Of a stretch of DNA of 64,000 bases, positions 1 to 8,281 are shown one piece after another (the stretch's first letter is position 1; the number at the start of each line of letters is the position of its first letter). The stretch is from Seohaeicola_A nanhaiensis (GTDB taxonomy: Bacteria > Pseudomonadota > Alphaproteobacteria > Rhodobacterales > Rhodobacteraceae). Location of the stretch: NCBI RefSeq assembly GCF_042654245.1, contig NZ_JBHSGI010000009.1, positions 248,001 to 312,000 of the forward strand, given 5' to 3'. The notes beneath the pieces were generated by a model that saw only the letters and a list, made by a program, of their open reading frames with translations, made no database searches and had not been told where the DNA came from. Both the position numbers and the translations under genes were made by a program.

Positions 1-465
1 AGGGTTGTTCCGGCAGGCGTCGAGAATGACGATGTTGGTCTTGTTGCGGGCGGAATACATCTGGCGCAGGACAGTCTGCGCCTCGATGGCCATGAGGTCG
101 AGATCGGCGGCGTCGTTCAGGGCGATGTCGACGGGCAGCAGGTAGTTGTTGCCGAAGGACTGCACCCCGTGGCCGGCATAGTAGAACAGGCCGGTGGCAT
201 CTGGCCCGGCTTCGCGCAGGGCGCGGCCGAATTGCGAGATACCGCGTTTCATTTCGAGCTGGCTGGCGTCAATCAGCAGTGTCACGTCGAAGCCGAGGCC
301 GGTCAGCGTGTCGCCGATCAGCCTGGCATCATGGGCGGGATTGTCGAGCGGGGAAACCGAGCTGTAGCCCGAATTGCCCAGAACCAGCGCGATGCGCGGT
401 TCGGCATGTGCAAGACCGGTCGTCAGGACCAGCCAGCACAGGATCGTTCTCAACACTGCTTGCAC
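1..465 (-). CDS. Caspase-family (peptidase C14) protein, N-terminal part
   Basis: Partial gene that leaves the window at base 1; 155 codons are visible. It starts with GTG at 465, preceded by AGGGA, and opens with a signal peptide (LRTILCWLVLTTGLAHA). The mature part is a caspase p20-like fold: LVLGNSGY, a catalytic-His motif YYAGHG at about residue 98, and the catalytic-Cys motif LDACRNNP at the very edge. Proteins of this kind are secreted metacaspase-like cysteine peptidases, often with C-terminal repeat or peptidoglycan-binding domains that cannot be seen here. Both catalytic residues are present, so the visible part looks active. An ATG-only ORF search misses it because of the GTG start and the window edge. 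Confidence 0.85.
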   Translation of the reverse strand, partial: MQAVLRTILCWLVLTTGLAHAEPRIALVLGNSGYSSVSPLDNPAHDARLIGDTLTGLGFDVTLLIDASQLEMKRGISQFGRALREAGPDATGLFYYAGHGVQSFGNNYLLPVDIALNDAADLDLMAIEAQTVLRQMYSARNKTNIVILDACRNNP

Positions 466-681
466 GTGCGTTCCCTGCTCTCGCTTGTGCCCTCGTCCGC
501 GCGGAACGGACATCCGGCACCGGGGCTTTGACCCGCCTTATACAAAAAATCCGACCGAAATTTGGCCATTTTCGTGCGCCACGTCGCTTTTCTTGCTCAT
601 AGGCGGTAGTTTCCTAATACTGCGTTATACACGCCCCGTCACCGGCTGCCAATTCGACGGCCCCAGAATCAAGAGATAGTC

Positions 682-1746
682 ATGTCCATGAATTTTCTCC
701 GTACCCTTCTCTTCAGCCTCGCGCTGCTGACCGGTCTGGCCCCTGTCGCGCGGGCGCAGAGCATCGACCCCTTTGAACACGGCTGGGTCCTTGACGCCGC
801 TGCCTCGCAGTTGCGGTTCCTTTCGGTGAAGAAGGGAAACGTCGCCGAGACCAGCAAGTTCGCCACGCTGTCGGGCCTGATCACCGAGGACGGCAAGGCG
901 CAGATCCGTGTGCTGATGGATTCGGTCGACACCAATATCGACCTGCGCAACGTGCGGATGCGGTTCCTGTTCTTCGAGAGCTTCAACTTTCCCGAGGCGA
1001 CGATTTCGGTTCAGCTTGACCCCGAGCAGCTGCGCGACCTGCATCAGGTGCGGCGCAAGTTCGTTCCGGTGACCTATACGCTGTCGCTGCATGGCGTGAC
1101 GCTGGAAAAGAGGGCCGATGTGGCGGTCACGCTGATCAGCAATGACCGGATCACCGTCGCCTCGACCACGCCGATCGCGATCAAGCTGGACGAGTTCAAC
1201 CTAGAGGCCGGGCGCGAGAAGCTGCAGGAAGCGGCCAATGTGGTGATCGTGCCGGTGGGCGTCGTCAGCTTCGACTTTGTCTTTGACCGGGCGTCGCCGG
1301 GCACGCCGCCGACCGAGGCGGTGCTTGCCGCCGCACCGGCGGGCGCCGCTGCCGCGCTGGAGACCAAGGGCGTGATGGACCGCGAGGCCTGTGTCGGCCG
1401 GTTCGAGATCCTGTCGCGGACGGGCAATATCAACTTTGCCCCGGCCAGCGCGCGGCTGGATCCGTCATCCTATCCGCTGCTGGACAACCTCTATGACATC
1501 GTCAACCGGTGCCCGGATCTGAACATCGAGATTGGCGGGCATACGGATTCGGACGGGTCCGACGCCACAAACCAGCGCCTGAGCGAGCGGCGTGCGGATG
1601 CGGTTGGGGCCTATCTGGCGGCGAAGGGGATCGGCAATGCGCGGATGCGCGTGGTCGGCTATGGCGAGAGCAAGCCGTTGCGGCCGAACGACAGCGCCGA
1701 GAACAAGGCGCGCAATCGGCGGATCGAGTTCGTCGTGGTGAACTGA
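682..1746 (+). CDS. Periplasmic/outer-membrane YceI-OmpA fusion protein
   Basis: 354 residues. A signal peptide (to about residue 26, ending ARAQ) is followed by a YceI-like lipocalin domain (about 30-205, beginning HGWVLDAAASQLRFLSVKKG). After a short Ala-rich linker comes an OmpA-C peptidoglycan-binding domain (about 235-354) with the hallmark GGHTDSDG and NQRLSERRADAV motifs. OmpA domains anchor proteins to peptidoglycan; YceI domains bind amphiphilic lipids such as isoprenoids. The combination suggests a cell-wall-tethered lipid-binding protein, but the ligand is unknown. ATG 682 was chosen (AGAGA upstream); ATG 688 is a possible alternative. Confidence 0.85.
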   Translation: MSMNFLRTLLFSLALLTGLAPVARAQSIDPFEHGWVLDAAASQLRFLSVKKGNVAETSKFATLSGLITEDGKAQIRVLMDSVDTNIDLRNVRMRFLFFESFNFPEATISVQLDPEQLRDLHQVRRKFVPVTYTLSLHGVTLEKRADVAVTLISNDRITVASTTPIAIKLDEFNLEAGREKLQEAANVVIVPVGVVSFDFVFDRASPGTPPTEAVLAAAPAGAAAALETKGVMDREACVGRFEILSRTGNINFAPASARLDPSSYPLLDNLYDIVNRCPDLNIEIGGHTDSDGSDATNQRLSERRADAVGAYLAAKGIGNARMRVVGYGESKPLRPNDSAENKARNRRIEFVVVN

Positions 1747-1756
1747 CGCCAAGGCC

Positions 1757-1784
1757 GGTGCGGCGGGGCAAGCCCCGTCCTACG
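1757..1784. repeat. REP-like hairpin overlapping the dehalogenase stop codon
   Basis: An inverted repeat of GGCGGGGC and GCCCCGTC arms around AA, ending in CCTACG. Read on the minus strand it begins CGTAGGACGGGG, very similar to the hairpin at 11452-11481 (CGTAGGGCGGGG). It spans the stop codon of the dehalogenase and sits between convergent genes, where it could serve as a terminator or mRNA 3' end structure. Confidence 0.6.
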
Positions 1785-4700
1785 ACAGGTCGACCACCAC
1801 CTCGCCGCCCGGCTGGGCTGCGCGGCTTTGGCAGAGGATGATCCAGTCTTTCCGCTGGGAGGCGGAGAGCACGAAATCGCGGTGTTCGACCGCGCCGGAC
1901 ACCAGACGGCAGCGGCAGACGCCGCAGAGGCCGTCGGCACATTTCACGTCCACATGCACGCCGTTTTCGGCCAGCACATCGGTCGGGGTGCGGTCGGCGG
2001 GGATGGCGAAGCTGCGCCCGTCGGTGAGGGTCAGCGTGAAGGGGTGGTTCACGTAGTCTGGTGTCTCGGGGACCGAGAAATATTCGAGGTGCCGGGCCTC
2101 ATCGGGGAAGCCCGCCGCCTCTGCCGCCTGGATCACCGCGTTCATGTAGCGGTCGGGCCCGCAGGTGTTGACGTGCCAGCCGTCGCGATATCCGGAGAGG
2201 ATCGCGGCGAGGTCGGCGCGGGTGCCTTCGTCGGAGACATGCAGGTGGACGCGGTCCGCCCAAGGAGCGGCGGAGAGGTCTTGCAGGTAACCGGCGGCAG
2301 CGCGCGAAGGCACCGAGTAGTGCAGCGCGAAGTCGCGGCCGAGGGCATGCAGGCGGTGGGCGAAGGCGATCATCGGGGTGATGCCGATGCCGCCGCCCAT
2401 GAGGTAGCTCTTTGCCGCGCCCTCCTCGAGCCCGAAGTGGTTGATTGGCCGCGAGATGAACACCCGCCGGCCCGGGGTGAAGATGCGGTGCATGAGTTTC
2501 GAGCCGCCGCGGCCCTGATCCTCGCGCAGGACACCGATCTGGTATTTCGAGCGGTCCGCGGGGTCGCCCGACATGGAATACTGGCGCAGGAATTCGGGCG
2601 CGACCACGATGTCGAGATGCGCGCCCGCCGTCCAGGCGGGCAGGTCACCGCCGTCTGGCAGGCGGAATTCGTATTTGGTCACGTCGCCGGTCATCTTCTC
2701 GGCTGCCGCCACCTCGACCCTCAGCACGGGCGCCTCGCCCGGCAGGGTGTAGCGGTGGACAACGGTTTCGTCGCCGGCGGCGAGACGCGCGCGATATTCC
2801 GTGGCGGGGATCATCGCCCTGTAGGCTTCGATCCCCTTCTCGCGGTCCATCGCGAAGGGGTAGGGCCAGGGATGCGGCGCCAGCGGGGCCGGGTAGACGG
2901 CGAGCGTCTGGTCCTCGTAGCGCAGGTTCAGGTCCTTCTGGAGGTCGCGCCGGTTCACGGGGGCGCGGGCGGGCCTGTAGGCGCCGTCCTCGGCCAGTTC
3001 GATGTCCCACCACCATTTCTTGACCGGGTTCAGGCCGCCCTTGCCCACCGCGTCGTCCAGCCGTGCCAGCGCGGGCGCGGCGGCGGGCAGGGTCATGGCG
3101 GCCCAGCGGAACGGTTTTTCGGCGAAGATGCCTTCGAGGTTCCAGGGGCAGGTCTTCATGCAGCGTCCGCACATTGCGCCGCCCTGGGTCGTGATGCGGT
3201 AGGTTGCGCATTTCTGGCTGTCGGATTTCCAGATCTCGTAGCCGTTGAACATCAGCTTGGGTCCGGCGGTGATGGCCCCGGAAGGGCATTCGCGGGCGCA
3301 TTTGTTGCAGGACTCGCAGAAGGCCTGAAGGCCGAAGTCGATGGGCCTGTCGTGGGTAAGCGGCATGTCGGTGGTGACGACACCGGATTTGAGGCGCGGG
3401 CCGAGGAAGGGGTTCAGGATGACCTCGCCGATGCGGCTGACCTCGCCCAGCCCCGAGAGCAGGAGGAGCGGCGGTTGCAGCACATCGCCGTCCATGACCG
3501 TGTGTGCCTTGGCGGAATAGCCGAGGTTGCGGATCTGGCGGGCGATGACGCCGCCGAGCAGGGAGAAGCGCAGGTAGGCGCGCATCGACTGGGCGACAGA
3601 GATCCAGTCGTCGCCCGAGGCGCCCTCCATCGTCTCGAAGCCCTGGTCGACGATCATGCTGATGGCCTGATCGTGCGGCGGGTCGATGGGGTCGCCGATG
3701 GCGTCGTGGGAATACCAGGCCCAGTCGGGGCAGTGCGACAGGCCCACCGCGTTGATGCCGAGGAAATAGCTGGCGGCCTTGATGTTCGCGGCGTTTCTTG
3801 CGGCGTCTGTGGGGCGGGGGCCGTCGCCGGGCGCGCCGTCCTGCAGCAGGACGAAGGCGCCGAGCGCGCGGCGCTGGGCAAAGCTGGGTGCGGCCTTGCG
3901 GGCGTAGTGACCGCCGTTGGCGCCCTCTTGCAGCGCCTTTCCCATGTCGCCGAACTGGGCACGGGCGAACATGTCGGCGCGTTTGGGCACGCGGGCGACG
4001 CGGGGTTCGTCGATGTAGGTCGTCGGGCTGTCCACGCGTTTCAGCGTTTCGAACGGGTGGGGGCCTTCGACAAAGTCGCGCCGGTCGAAGGGGTCGCGGT
4101 TCAGGGCCGAGCGGCGGGAGGTGGTGCCCAGCGTCCAGCCAAGACCGTGCAGTGCGCTGCGTGGCTGGATGGGGTCGAGCGGGTGGTCTGTGGCAAGGTC
4201 CATGGCGCAGGTCACGGCCGCGAGGCCGACGTTCGGGCCGAGCCAGGGCGCGTGCACCGTGTCGGCCTCGACCCAGGCCAGACCGGAGGCGACGGCCAGC
4301 CGGTTGAGGCAGACGTCCGAAGCCGCGCCGGTATGCGCCTTGGCGTCGAAGCCGAGGAGGCGGATGTAGTTCGCCAGGATCACCGCCGTTTCCGCCGCCC
4401 GCAGGCAGCCACGCTGTCTGAGCGCGTCGTGAAGCCAGTCGCAGCCCGCCTCGCCCGGACGCGGCGCGCGCGGGTTTTCGTAGAGGAAAACCAGTGCGTG
4501 GGTATGGCCGGAAATGGTGGAGGGCGGCGCCTCCATGCTGTCCTTGAGATCGGCCATGATGACGTCGATGCCCGAGGCGAGGGTCTTGGTCTGGCGGGTC
4601 CGCAGATCCTGCGCCAGACGGTCGATATCGGGATTGACGACAGGGTGTGACAGGAGGGCGTCGGGTGGCAAGGCACAGATGCCGACCATCGCGGCATCGT

Positions 4701-4983
4701 TGAAATAACCGAAGGCCTTGAGGTGGTTGGCGCGTTCCATCGGATCGGCCGGGATCTCGGCGCGCGCGCGGTTCACCAGCCCGTCGCGGATCGCGTCCAG
4801 CATGGCCTGATATTCGCCCATCGCGTTGACGATGTTTTCGGGCGCTTCGGGCCGGCGGAAGGCCACCGGTGCAAAGGGAGGCACCCCGGACAGCGGGACG
4901 GAGGGCAGGCGGGCCAGCCGCTCGGTCGGGAAAGGCCCCATGTGGACCGGACGCTTGCGGTCCGAGAACAGGCGTACCCCCAT
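1780..4983 (-). CDS. rdhA: Self-sufficient reductive dehalogenase fused to flavin reductase and ferredoxin (BhbA/NpRdhA type)
   Basis: 1067 residues from ATG 4983, which has GGGAGG 7 nt upstream; a longer TTG frame from 5037 has no ribosome site. Domains: degenerate dehalogenase-like repeat (about 50-280), catalytic cobalamin-binding reductive dehalogenase domain (about 330-550), two 4Fe-4S clusters (C556-C559-C562-C566P, then C592, C605-C608-C612P), FAD/NAD(P)H reductase module (about 750-975; flavin motif RQYSMS at 800, nucleotide motif GGGIGITP at 863-870, CGP at 941) and plant-type 2Fe-2S ferredoxin (C1015, C1020, C1023, C1051). This is the layout of the cytoplasmic, oxygen-tolerant, NADPH-driven enzymes that debrominate or dechlorinate hydroxybenzoates/phenols. 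There is no Tat signal or RdhB anchor, so it is probably cytosolic. Y424 in WAWYSH and K492 are candidates for the catalytic Tyr/Lys, by inference. Substrate unknown. Confidence 0.93.
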   Translation of the reverse strand: MGVRLFSDRKRPVHMGPFPTERLARLPSVPLSGVPPFAPVAFRRPEAPENIVNAMGEYQAMLDAIRDGLVNRARAEIPADPMERANHLKAFGYFNDAAMVGICALPPDALLSHPVVNPDIDRLAQDLRTRQTKTLASGIDVIMADLKDSMEAPPSTISGHTHALVFLYENPRAPRPGEAGCDWLHDALRQRGCLRAAETAVILANYIRLLGFDAKAHTGAASDVCLNRLAVASGLAWVEADTVHAPWLGPNVGLAAVTCAMDLATDHPLDPIQPRSALHGLGWTLGTTSRRSALNRDPFDRRDFVEGPHPFETLKRVDSPTTYIDEPRVARVPKRADMFARAQFGDMGKALQEGANGGHYARKAAPSFAQRRALGAFVLLQDGAPGDGPRPTDAARNAANIKAASYFLGINAVGLSHCPDWAWYSHDAIGDPIDPPHDQAISMIVDQGFETMEGASGDDWISVAQSMRAYLRFSLLGGVIARQIRNLGYSAKAHTVMDGDVLQPPLLLLSGLGEVSRIGEVILNPFLGPRLKSGVVTTDMPLTHDRPIDFGLQAFCESCNKCARECPSGAITAGPKLMFNGYEIWKSDSQKCATYRITTQGGAMCGRCMKTCPWNLEGIFAEKPFRWAAMTLPAAAPALARLDDAVGKGGLNPVKKWWWDIELAEDGAYRPARAPVNRRDLQKDLNLRYEDQTLAVYPAPLAPHPWPYPFAMDREKGIEAYRAMIPATEYRARLAAGDETVVHRYTLPGEAPVLRVEVAAAEKMTGDVTKYEFRLPDGGDLPAWTAGAHLDIVVAPEFLRQYSMSGDPADRSKYQIGVLREDQGRGGSKLMHRIFTPGRRVFISRPINHFGLEEGAAKSYLMGGGIGITPMIAFAHRLHALGRDFALHYSVPSRAAAGYLQDLSAAPWADRVHLHVSDEGTRADLAAILSGYRDGWHVNTCGPDRYMNAVIQAAEAAGFPDEARHLEYFSVPETPDYVNHPFTLTLTDGRSFAIPADRTPTDVLAENGVHVDVKCADGLCGVCRCRLVSGAVEHRDFVLSASQRKDWIILCQSRAAQPGGEVVVDLS

Positions 4984-5042
4984 GTGCAACCCTCCCCGAT
5001 GCGCTGCCACCTTGTCCGAGCGGCGGGCAAGAGGCAACCGGG

Positions 5043-5057
5043 GGTATTGCCAATACC
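5043..5057. promoter_or_regulatory. Perfect palindrome in the rdhA/OYE divergent promoter
   Basis: GGTATTG-C-CAATACC is a perfect 7-bp inverted repeat with a 1-bp centre. It lies in the 113-bp space between the divergent dehalogenase and Old Yellow Enzyme genes, 60 bp from one start and 40 bp from the other. Its size and position fit an operator for a dimeric regulator (TetR/GntR/MarR-like) controlling both directions. No regulator gene is adjacent. Confidence 0.55.
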
Positions 5058-5096
5058 GACGGGACAGGTCAGCGTCCGGGACAAGAGGAGACCCGA

Positions 5097-6239
5097 ATGA
5101 CCAGACCCCTGCTGTTTACCCCGCTGCACTTGCGGGACGTGACCTTTGCCAACCGCATCACCGTTTCGCCGATGTGCCAGTATTCGGCGGTCGAGGGATT
5201 CGCCAACGACTGGCATCTCGTCCACCTCGGCGCATTTGCGAAGGGCGGTTTTGCCGCCGTGATGACCGAAGCCGCCGCGGTTCAGGCCGATGGCCGCATC
5301 ACGCATGGCGATATCGGCCTCTGGTCGGACGCCCATGCCGAGGCGCTGCGCCCGGCCATCGATTTCGTGCGGGCGAATGGCGCGCTGGCGGGAATCCAGC
5401 TGGCCCATGCCGGGCGCAAGGCGTCGATGCAGCGCCCCTGGCGCGGCAACGGGCCGATCGGCGCGGCGGACAACGCGCTGGGTGACATCGCCTGGCAGGT
5501 CAAGGCGCCGAGCGCGGTGCCGGTGGCCGATGGCTGGCTGATGCCGCAGGAGATGACTCCGGGCGAAATTGCGCAGCTGGTCGATGATTTTGCTGCCGCC
5601 GCGCGGCGAGCCGATGCGCTGGGCTGCGAATTCATCGAATTGCATTCGGGGCATGGCTATCTGCTGCAAAGCTTCCTGTCGCCGCTGTCGAACAAGCGCA
5701 CCGATGCCTATGGCGGCGACCGCCGGGGCCGCAGCCGGGCCTTGCTGGAGGTCACCGAAGCGGTGCGCGCCGCCTGGCCGGAGGGCAAGCCGCTGTTCGT
5801 GCGGATCAGCTCGGTGGACGGGGCCGAGGGCGGCTGGGAGATCGAGGATTCGATCGAGCTGGCCAAGGACCTCAAGGCGCTGGGCGTCGATGTGATCGAC
5901 TGTTCGTCGGGGGGCAACATGGGCGCCAGCAAGGTCAGCGCCGGGGTGCCCCTTCCGCCGGGGTTCCAGCTGCCCTATGCCGAGGCTATCCGCAAGGGCG
6001 CCGATATCGCCACCCAGGGGGTCGGGCTGATCCTGGACGGGCCGCAGGCCGAGGCGGCGTTGCAGGCCGGGCAGGCCGATCTTGTCGCCATCGGGCGGCA
6101 GGCGCTGTTCGATCCGTTCTGGCCGCGTCATCAGGCCTATGACATGGGCGTCAACGCCTTCGACGACTGGCCCGAGCAATACGGCTGGTGGCTGAACCGG
6201 CGCGAAAAGAGCATCCAGGCAATCAAGGCAAAAGGCTGA
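5097..6239 (+). CDS. NADH:flavin oxidoreductase, Old Yellow Enzyme family (YqjM-like)
   Basis: 380 residues starting at ATG 5097 behind GAGGAG; the open frame extends upstream but has no better start. A single FMN-binding TIM barrel with YqjM-class (thermophilic-like) features: SPMCQYSA with the flavin-tuning Cys27, the substrate-anion pair in IELHSGHGYLLQ, and the SPLSNKRTDAYGG motif. The family reduces activated C=C bonds of enones, nitroalkenes and aromatic-derived ketones at the expense of NAD(P)H. It is the first gene of an operon with the NIPSNAP and sulfatase genes and diverges from the dehalogenase, suggesting joint use on a common xenobiotic or natural product. Confidence 0.9.
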   Translation: MTRPLLFTPLHLRDVTFANRITVSPMCQYSAVEGFANDWHLVHLGAFAKGGFAAVMTEAAAVQADGRITHGDIGLWSDAHAEALRPAIDFVRANGALAGIQLAHAGRKASMQRPWRGNGPIGAADNALGDIAWQVKAPSAVPVADGWLMPQEMTPGEIAQLVDDFAAAARRADALGCEFIELHSGHGYLLQSFLSPLSNKRTDAYGGDRRGRSRALLEVTEAVRAAWPEGKPLFVRISSVDGAEGGWEIEDSIELAKDLKALGVDVIDCSSGGNMGASKVSAGVPLPPGFQLPYAEAIRKGADIATQGVGLILDGPQAEAALQAGQADLVAIGRQALFDPFWPRHQAYDMGVNAFDDWPEQYGWWLNRREKSIQAIKAKG

Positions 6240-6242
6240 GCG

Positions 6243-6566
6243 ATGGCATTCTACGAACTTCGGCAATACGTCATCCGACCCGGCTGCATGGAGGAATGGC
6301 TCGACCTGATGCAGGGGACCATCATTCCCGGTCAGATGGCGGTCGGCATGGTGATCGCCGGCAGCTTTCGCGGCGAGGGCGACGACAGCACGTACGTCTG
6401 GCTGCGCCGGTTCGAATCGGAGGCCGAGCGCGAGCGACTCTACGCGGCCTATTACGGTTCGGACGTCTGGAAGACCGAAATCCAGCCCAAGGTCGCCCGG
6501 CTGATCGACCGCGAGGCGATCAAGGTGACGCGGATCGTGCCGATTCCAGGCTCGGTCCTGCAATAG
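6243..6566 (+). CDS. NIPSNAP family protein
   Basis: 107 residues, 3 nt after the OYE stop, so co-transcribed. The sequence opens MAFYELRQYVIRPG and contains VWLRRFES followed by YYGSDVWK, the pattern of NIPSNAP dimeric alpha/beta-barrel proteins. Small bacterial members commonly sit inside catabolic operons, but their biochemical role is not established; a substrate-binding or ring-modifying helper role has been proposed for related barrel proteins. No catalytic residues can be assigned from sequence. Confidence 0.8.
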   Translation: MAFYELRQYVIRPGCMEEWLDLMQGTIIPGQMAVGMVIAGSFRGEGDDSTYVWLRRFESEAERERLYAAYYGSDVWKTEIQPKVARLIDREAIKVTRIVPIPGSVLQ

Positions 6567-6576
6567 GGGGGGCGGG

Positions 6577-8262
6577 ATGGCCCGGGCGAAGAACATCCTC
6601 TTCATCATGTTCGACCAGCTGAGGTGGGATTATCTCAGCTGCTACGGCCATCCGCATCTGCAGACGCCGCATATCGACCGGCTGGCTGCCAAGGGCGTCC
6701 GGTTCAACCGCGCCTATATCCAGTCGCCGATCTGCGGCTCGTCGCGGATGTCGACCTATACCGGCCGCTATGTGCATTCGCACGGGGCCAGCTGGAACGG
6801 CATCCCGCTGAAGGTGGGCGAGATGACGATGGGCGATCACCTGCGCAAGTCGGGGATGGCCTGCTGGCTGGTCGGCAAGACGCATATGCGCGCGGACGAA
6901 GAGGGCATGGCCCGGCTGGGACTGGAACCGGACAGCCTGATCGGGGCCCGGGTGGCCGAATGCGGGTTCGACGTCTTTGAGCGCGATGACGGGATGCTGC
7001 CCGAGGGGCCGGACGGCGCCTATGACCCGGACGGCGCGAAGGCGTATAACCAATACCTGCGCGAAAAGGGCTACGAGAGCGACAACCCCTGGCACGACTT
7101 CGCCAATTCGGCGCTGGACGCGGACGGCAACGTGCTGTCGGGCTGGTTCCTGAAGAACGCGCCGCAGCCTGCGAATATCGGCGAATTCGACAGCGAGACG
7201 CCCTATATGACGCGGCGCGGGATGCAGTTCATCGAACAGGCCGATGGGCCGTGGTGCTGTCATCTGTCCTATATCAAGCCGCACTGGCCCTATATCGTGC
7301 CGGCGCCCTACAATGACATGTATGGCCCAGAACATGTGCTGCCCGTCGTCCGCTCGGAGGCCGAGAAGGCAAACGCGCATCCGGTGCTGCGCGCCTTCAT
7401 GGATACGATGATCGGCAGGACGTTTTCCAAGGCGCATGTGCGCGAGGCGGTGATCCCGGCCTATATGGGCCTGATCAAGCAATGCGATGACCAGATGGGA
7501 GAGCTGTTCGCCTGGCTGGAGCGGACGGGCCGGATGGAGGACACGATGATCGTGCTGACCTCGGATCACGGCGATTTCCTCGGCGATCACTGGATGGGGG
7601 AAAAGACCTTTTTCCACGATACGGCGATCCGGGTCCCCCTGATCGTCTACGATCCCTCGCCCGAGGCGGACGCGACGCGCGGCACCGTGTCGGAGGCGCT
7701 GGTGGAGAGCATCGACCTCGCCCCCACCTTTGTCGAGGTGGCGGGGGGCGAGGTGGCGACGCATATCCTGGAAGGGCGTTCGCTGCTGCCGATCCTGCAC
7801 GGAACGACTGATGACAACGGGCGGGATTATGTGATCTGCGAATACGACTATTCCGCCTCGCCCGTGGCCGACATGCTGAAGGCGGGACCGCGCGATGGGG
7901 TGATGTTCATGATCGCCAGCCGCAAGTGGAAGCTGATCCATTGCGAAGGCGGGCACCGTCCGATCCTGTTCGATCTGGAGAGCGATCCGCAGGAACTTGT
8001 GGATCTGGGCACCTCCGAAGCTTCCGAGCATCTGGCCGCCATCGACATGATGTACGATCACCTGTTCGCCTGGACCCGCCGGGTGTCGCAGCGCACCACG
8101 CGCAGCGAGGCGCAGCTGATCGCCATGCGGACCAAGAGCCGCCGGCGCGGCGTGGTGCTGGGGGTCTATGACGAGAATGACGTGCCGCTGGACCTGACGG
8201 TTAAATACCGCGGCCGCAAGGCGAAGAGGTGGAGCGAGCTGCGCCGCCCCGACTCCCCCTGA
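6577..8262 (+). CDS. Sulfatase / phosphonate monoester hydrolase-type enzyme
   Basis: 561 residues of the alkaline-phosphatase superfamily, 10 nt after the NIPSNAP gene with a G-rich ribosome site. Metal ligands are visible as D13-Q14 near the N-terminus and TSDHGDFLGDHW in the C-terminal half. The formylglycine position is C53 in ICGSSRMS. Overall features (SYIKPHWPY, long C-terminal extension) resemble phosphonate monoester hydrolases and related arylsulfatases more than classical sulfatases. It has no signal peptide, so it acts in the cytoplasm. The usual Cys-x-Pro/Ala-x-Arg motif has Ser at the third position. Likely role: hydrolysis of a sulfate or phosphate/phosphonate monoester handled by the same operon. 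Confidence 0.85.
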   Translation: MARAKNILFIMFDQLRWDYLSCYGHPHLQTPHIDRLAAKGVRFNRAYIQSPICGSSRMSTYTGRYVHSHGASWNGIPLKVGEMTMGDHLRKSGMACWLVGKTHMRADEEGMARLGLEPDSLIGARVAECGFDVFERDDGMLPEGPDGAYDPDGAKAYNQYLREKGYESDNPWHDFANSALDADGNVLSGWFLKNAPQPANIGEFDSETPYMTRRGMQFIEQADGPWCCHLSYIKPHWPYIVPAPYNDMYGPEHVLPVVRSEAEKANAHPVLRAFMDTMIGRTFSKAHVREAVIPAYMGLIKQCDDQMGELFAWLERTGRMEDTMIVLTSDHGDFLGDHWMGEKTFFHDTAIRVPLIVYDPSPEADATRGTVSEALVESIDLAPTFVEVAGGEVATHILEGRSLLPILHGTTDDNGRDYVICEYDYSASPVADMLKAGPRDGVMFMIASRKWKLIHCEGGHRPILFDLESDPQELVDLGTSEASEHLAAIDMMYDHLFAWTRRVSQRTTRSEAQLIAMRTKSRRRGVVLGVYDENDVPLDLTVKYRGRKAKRWSELRRPDSP

Positions 8263-8281
8263 GGGGCAGCGCAGCGCCCCC

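Noticed and set aside
1828..4650. 940-codon open frame on the plus strand opposite the dehalogenase
   Set aside because: It is a shadow frame of a GC-rich gene: no ribosome site, composition rich in Gly/Val/Ala/Arg, no recognisable domain, and the minus-strand protein has all family motifs.
4983..5097. Possible cobalamin riboswitch before the dehalogenase
   Set aside because: Only 113 bp separate the divergent starts, and no B12-box-like sequence or suitable structure was seen.
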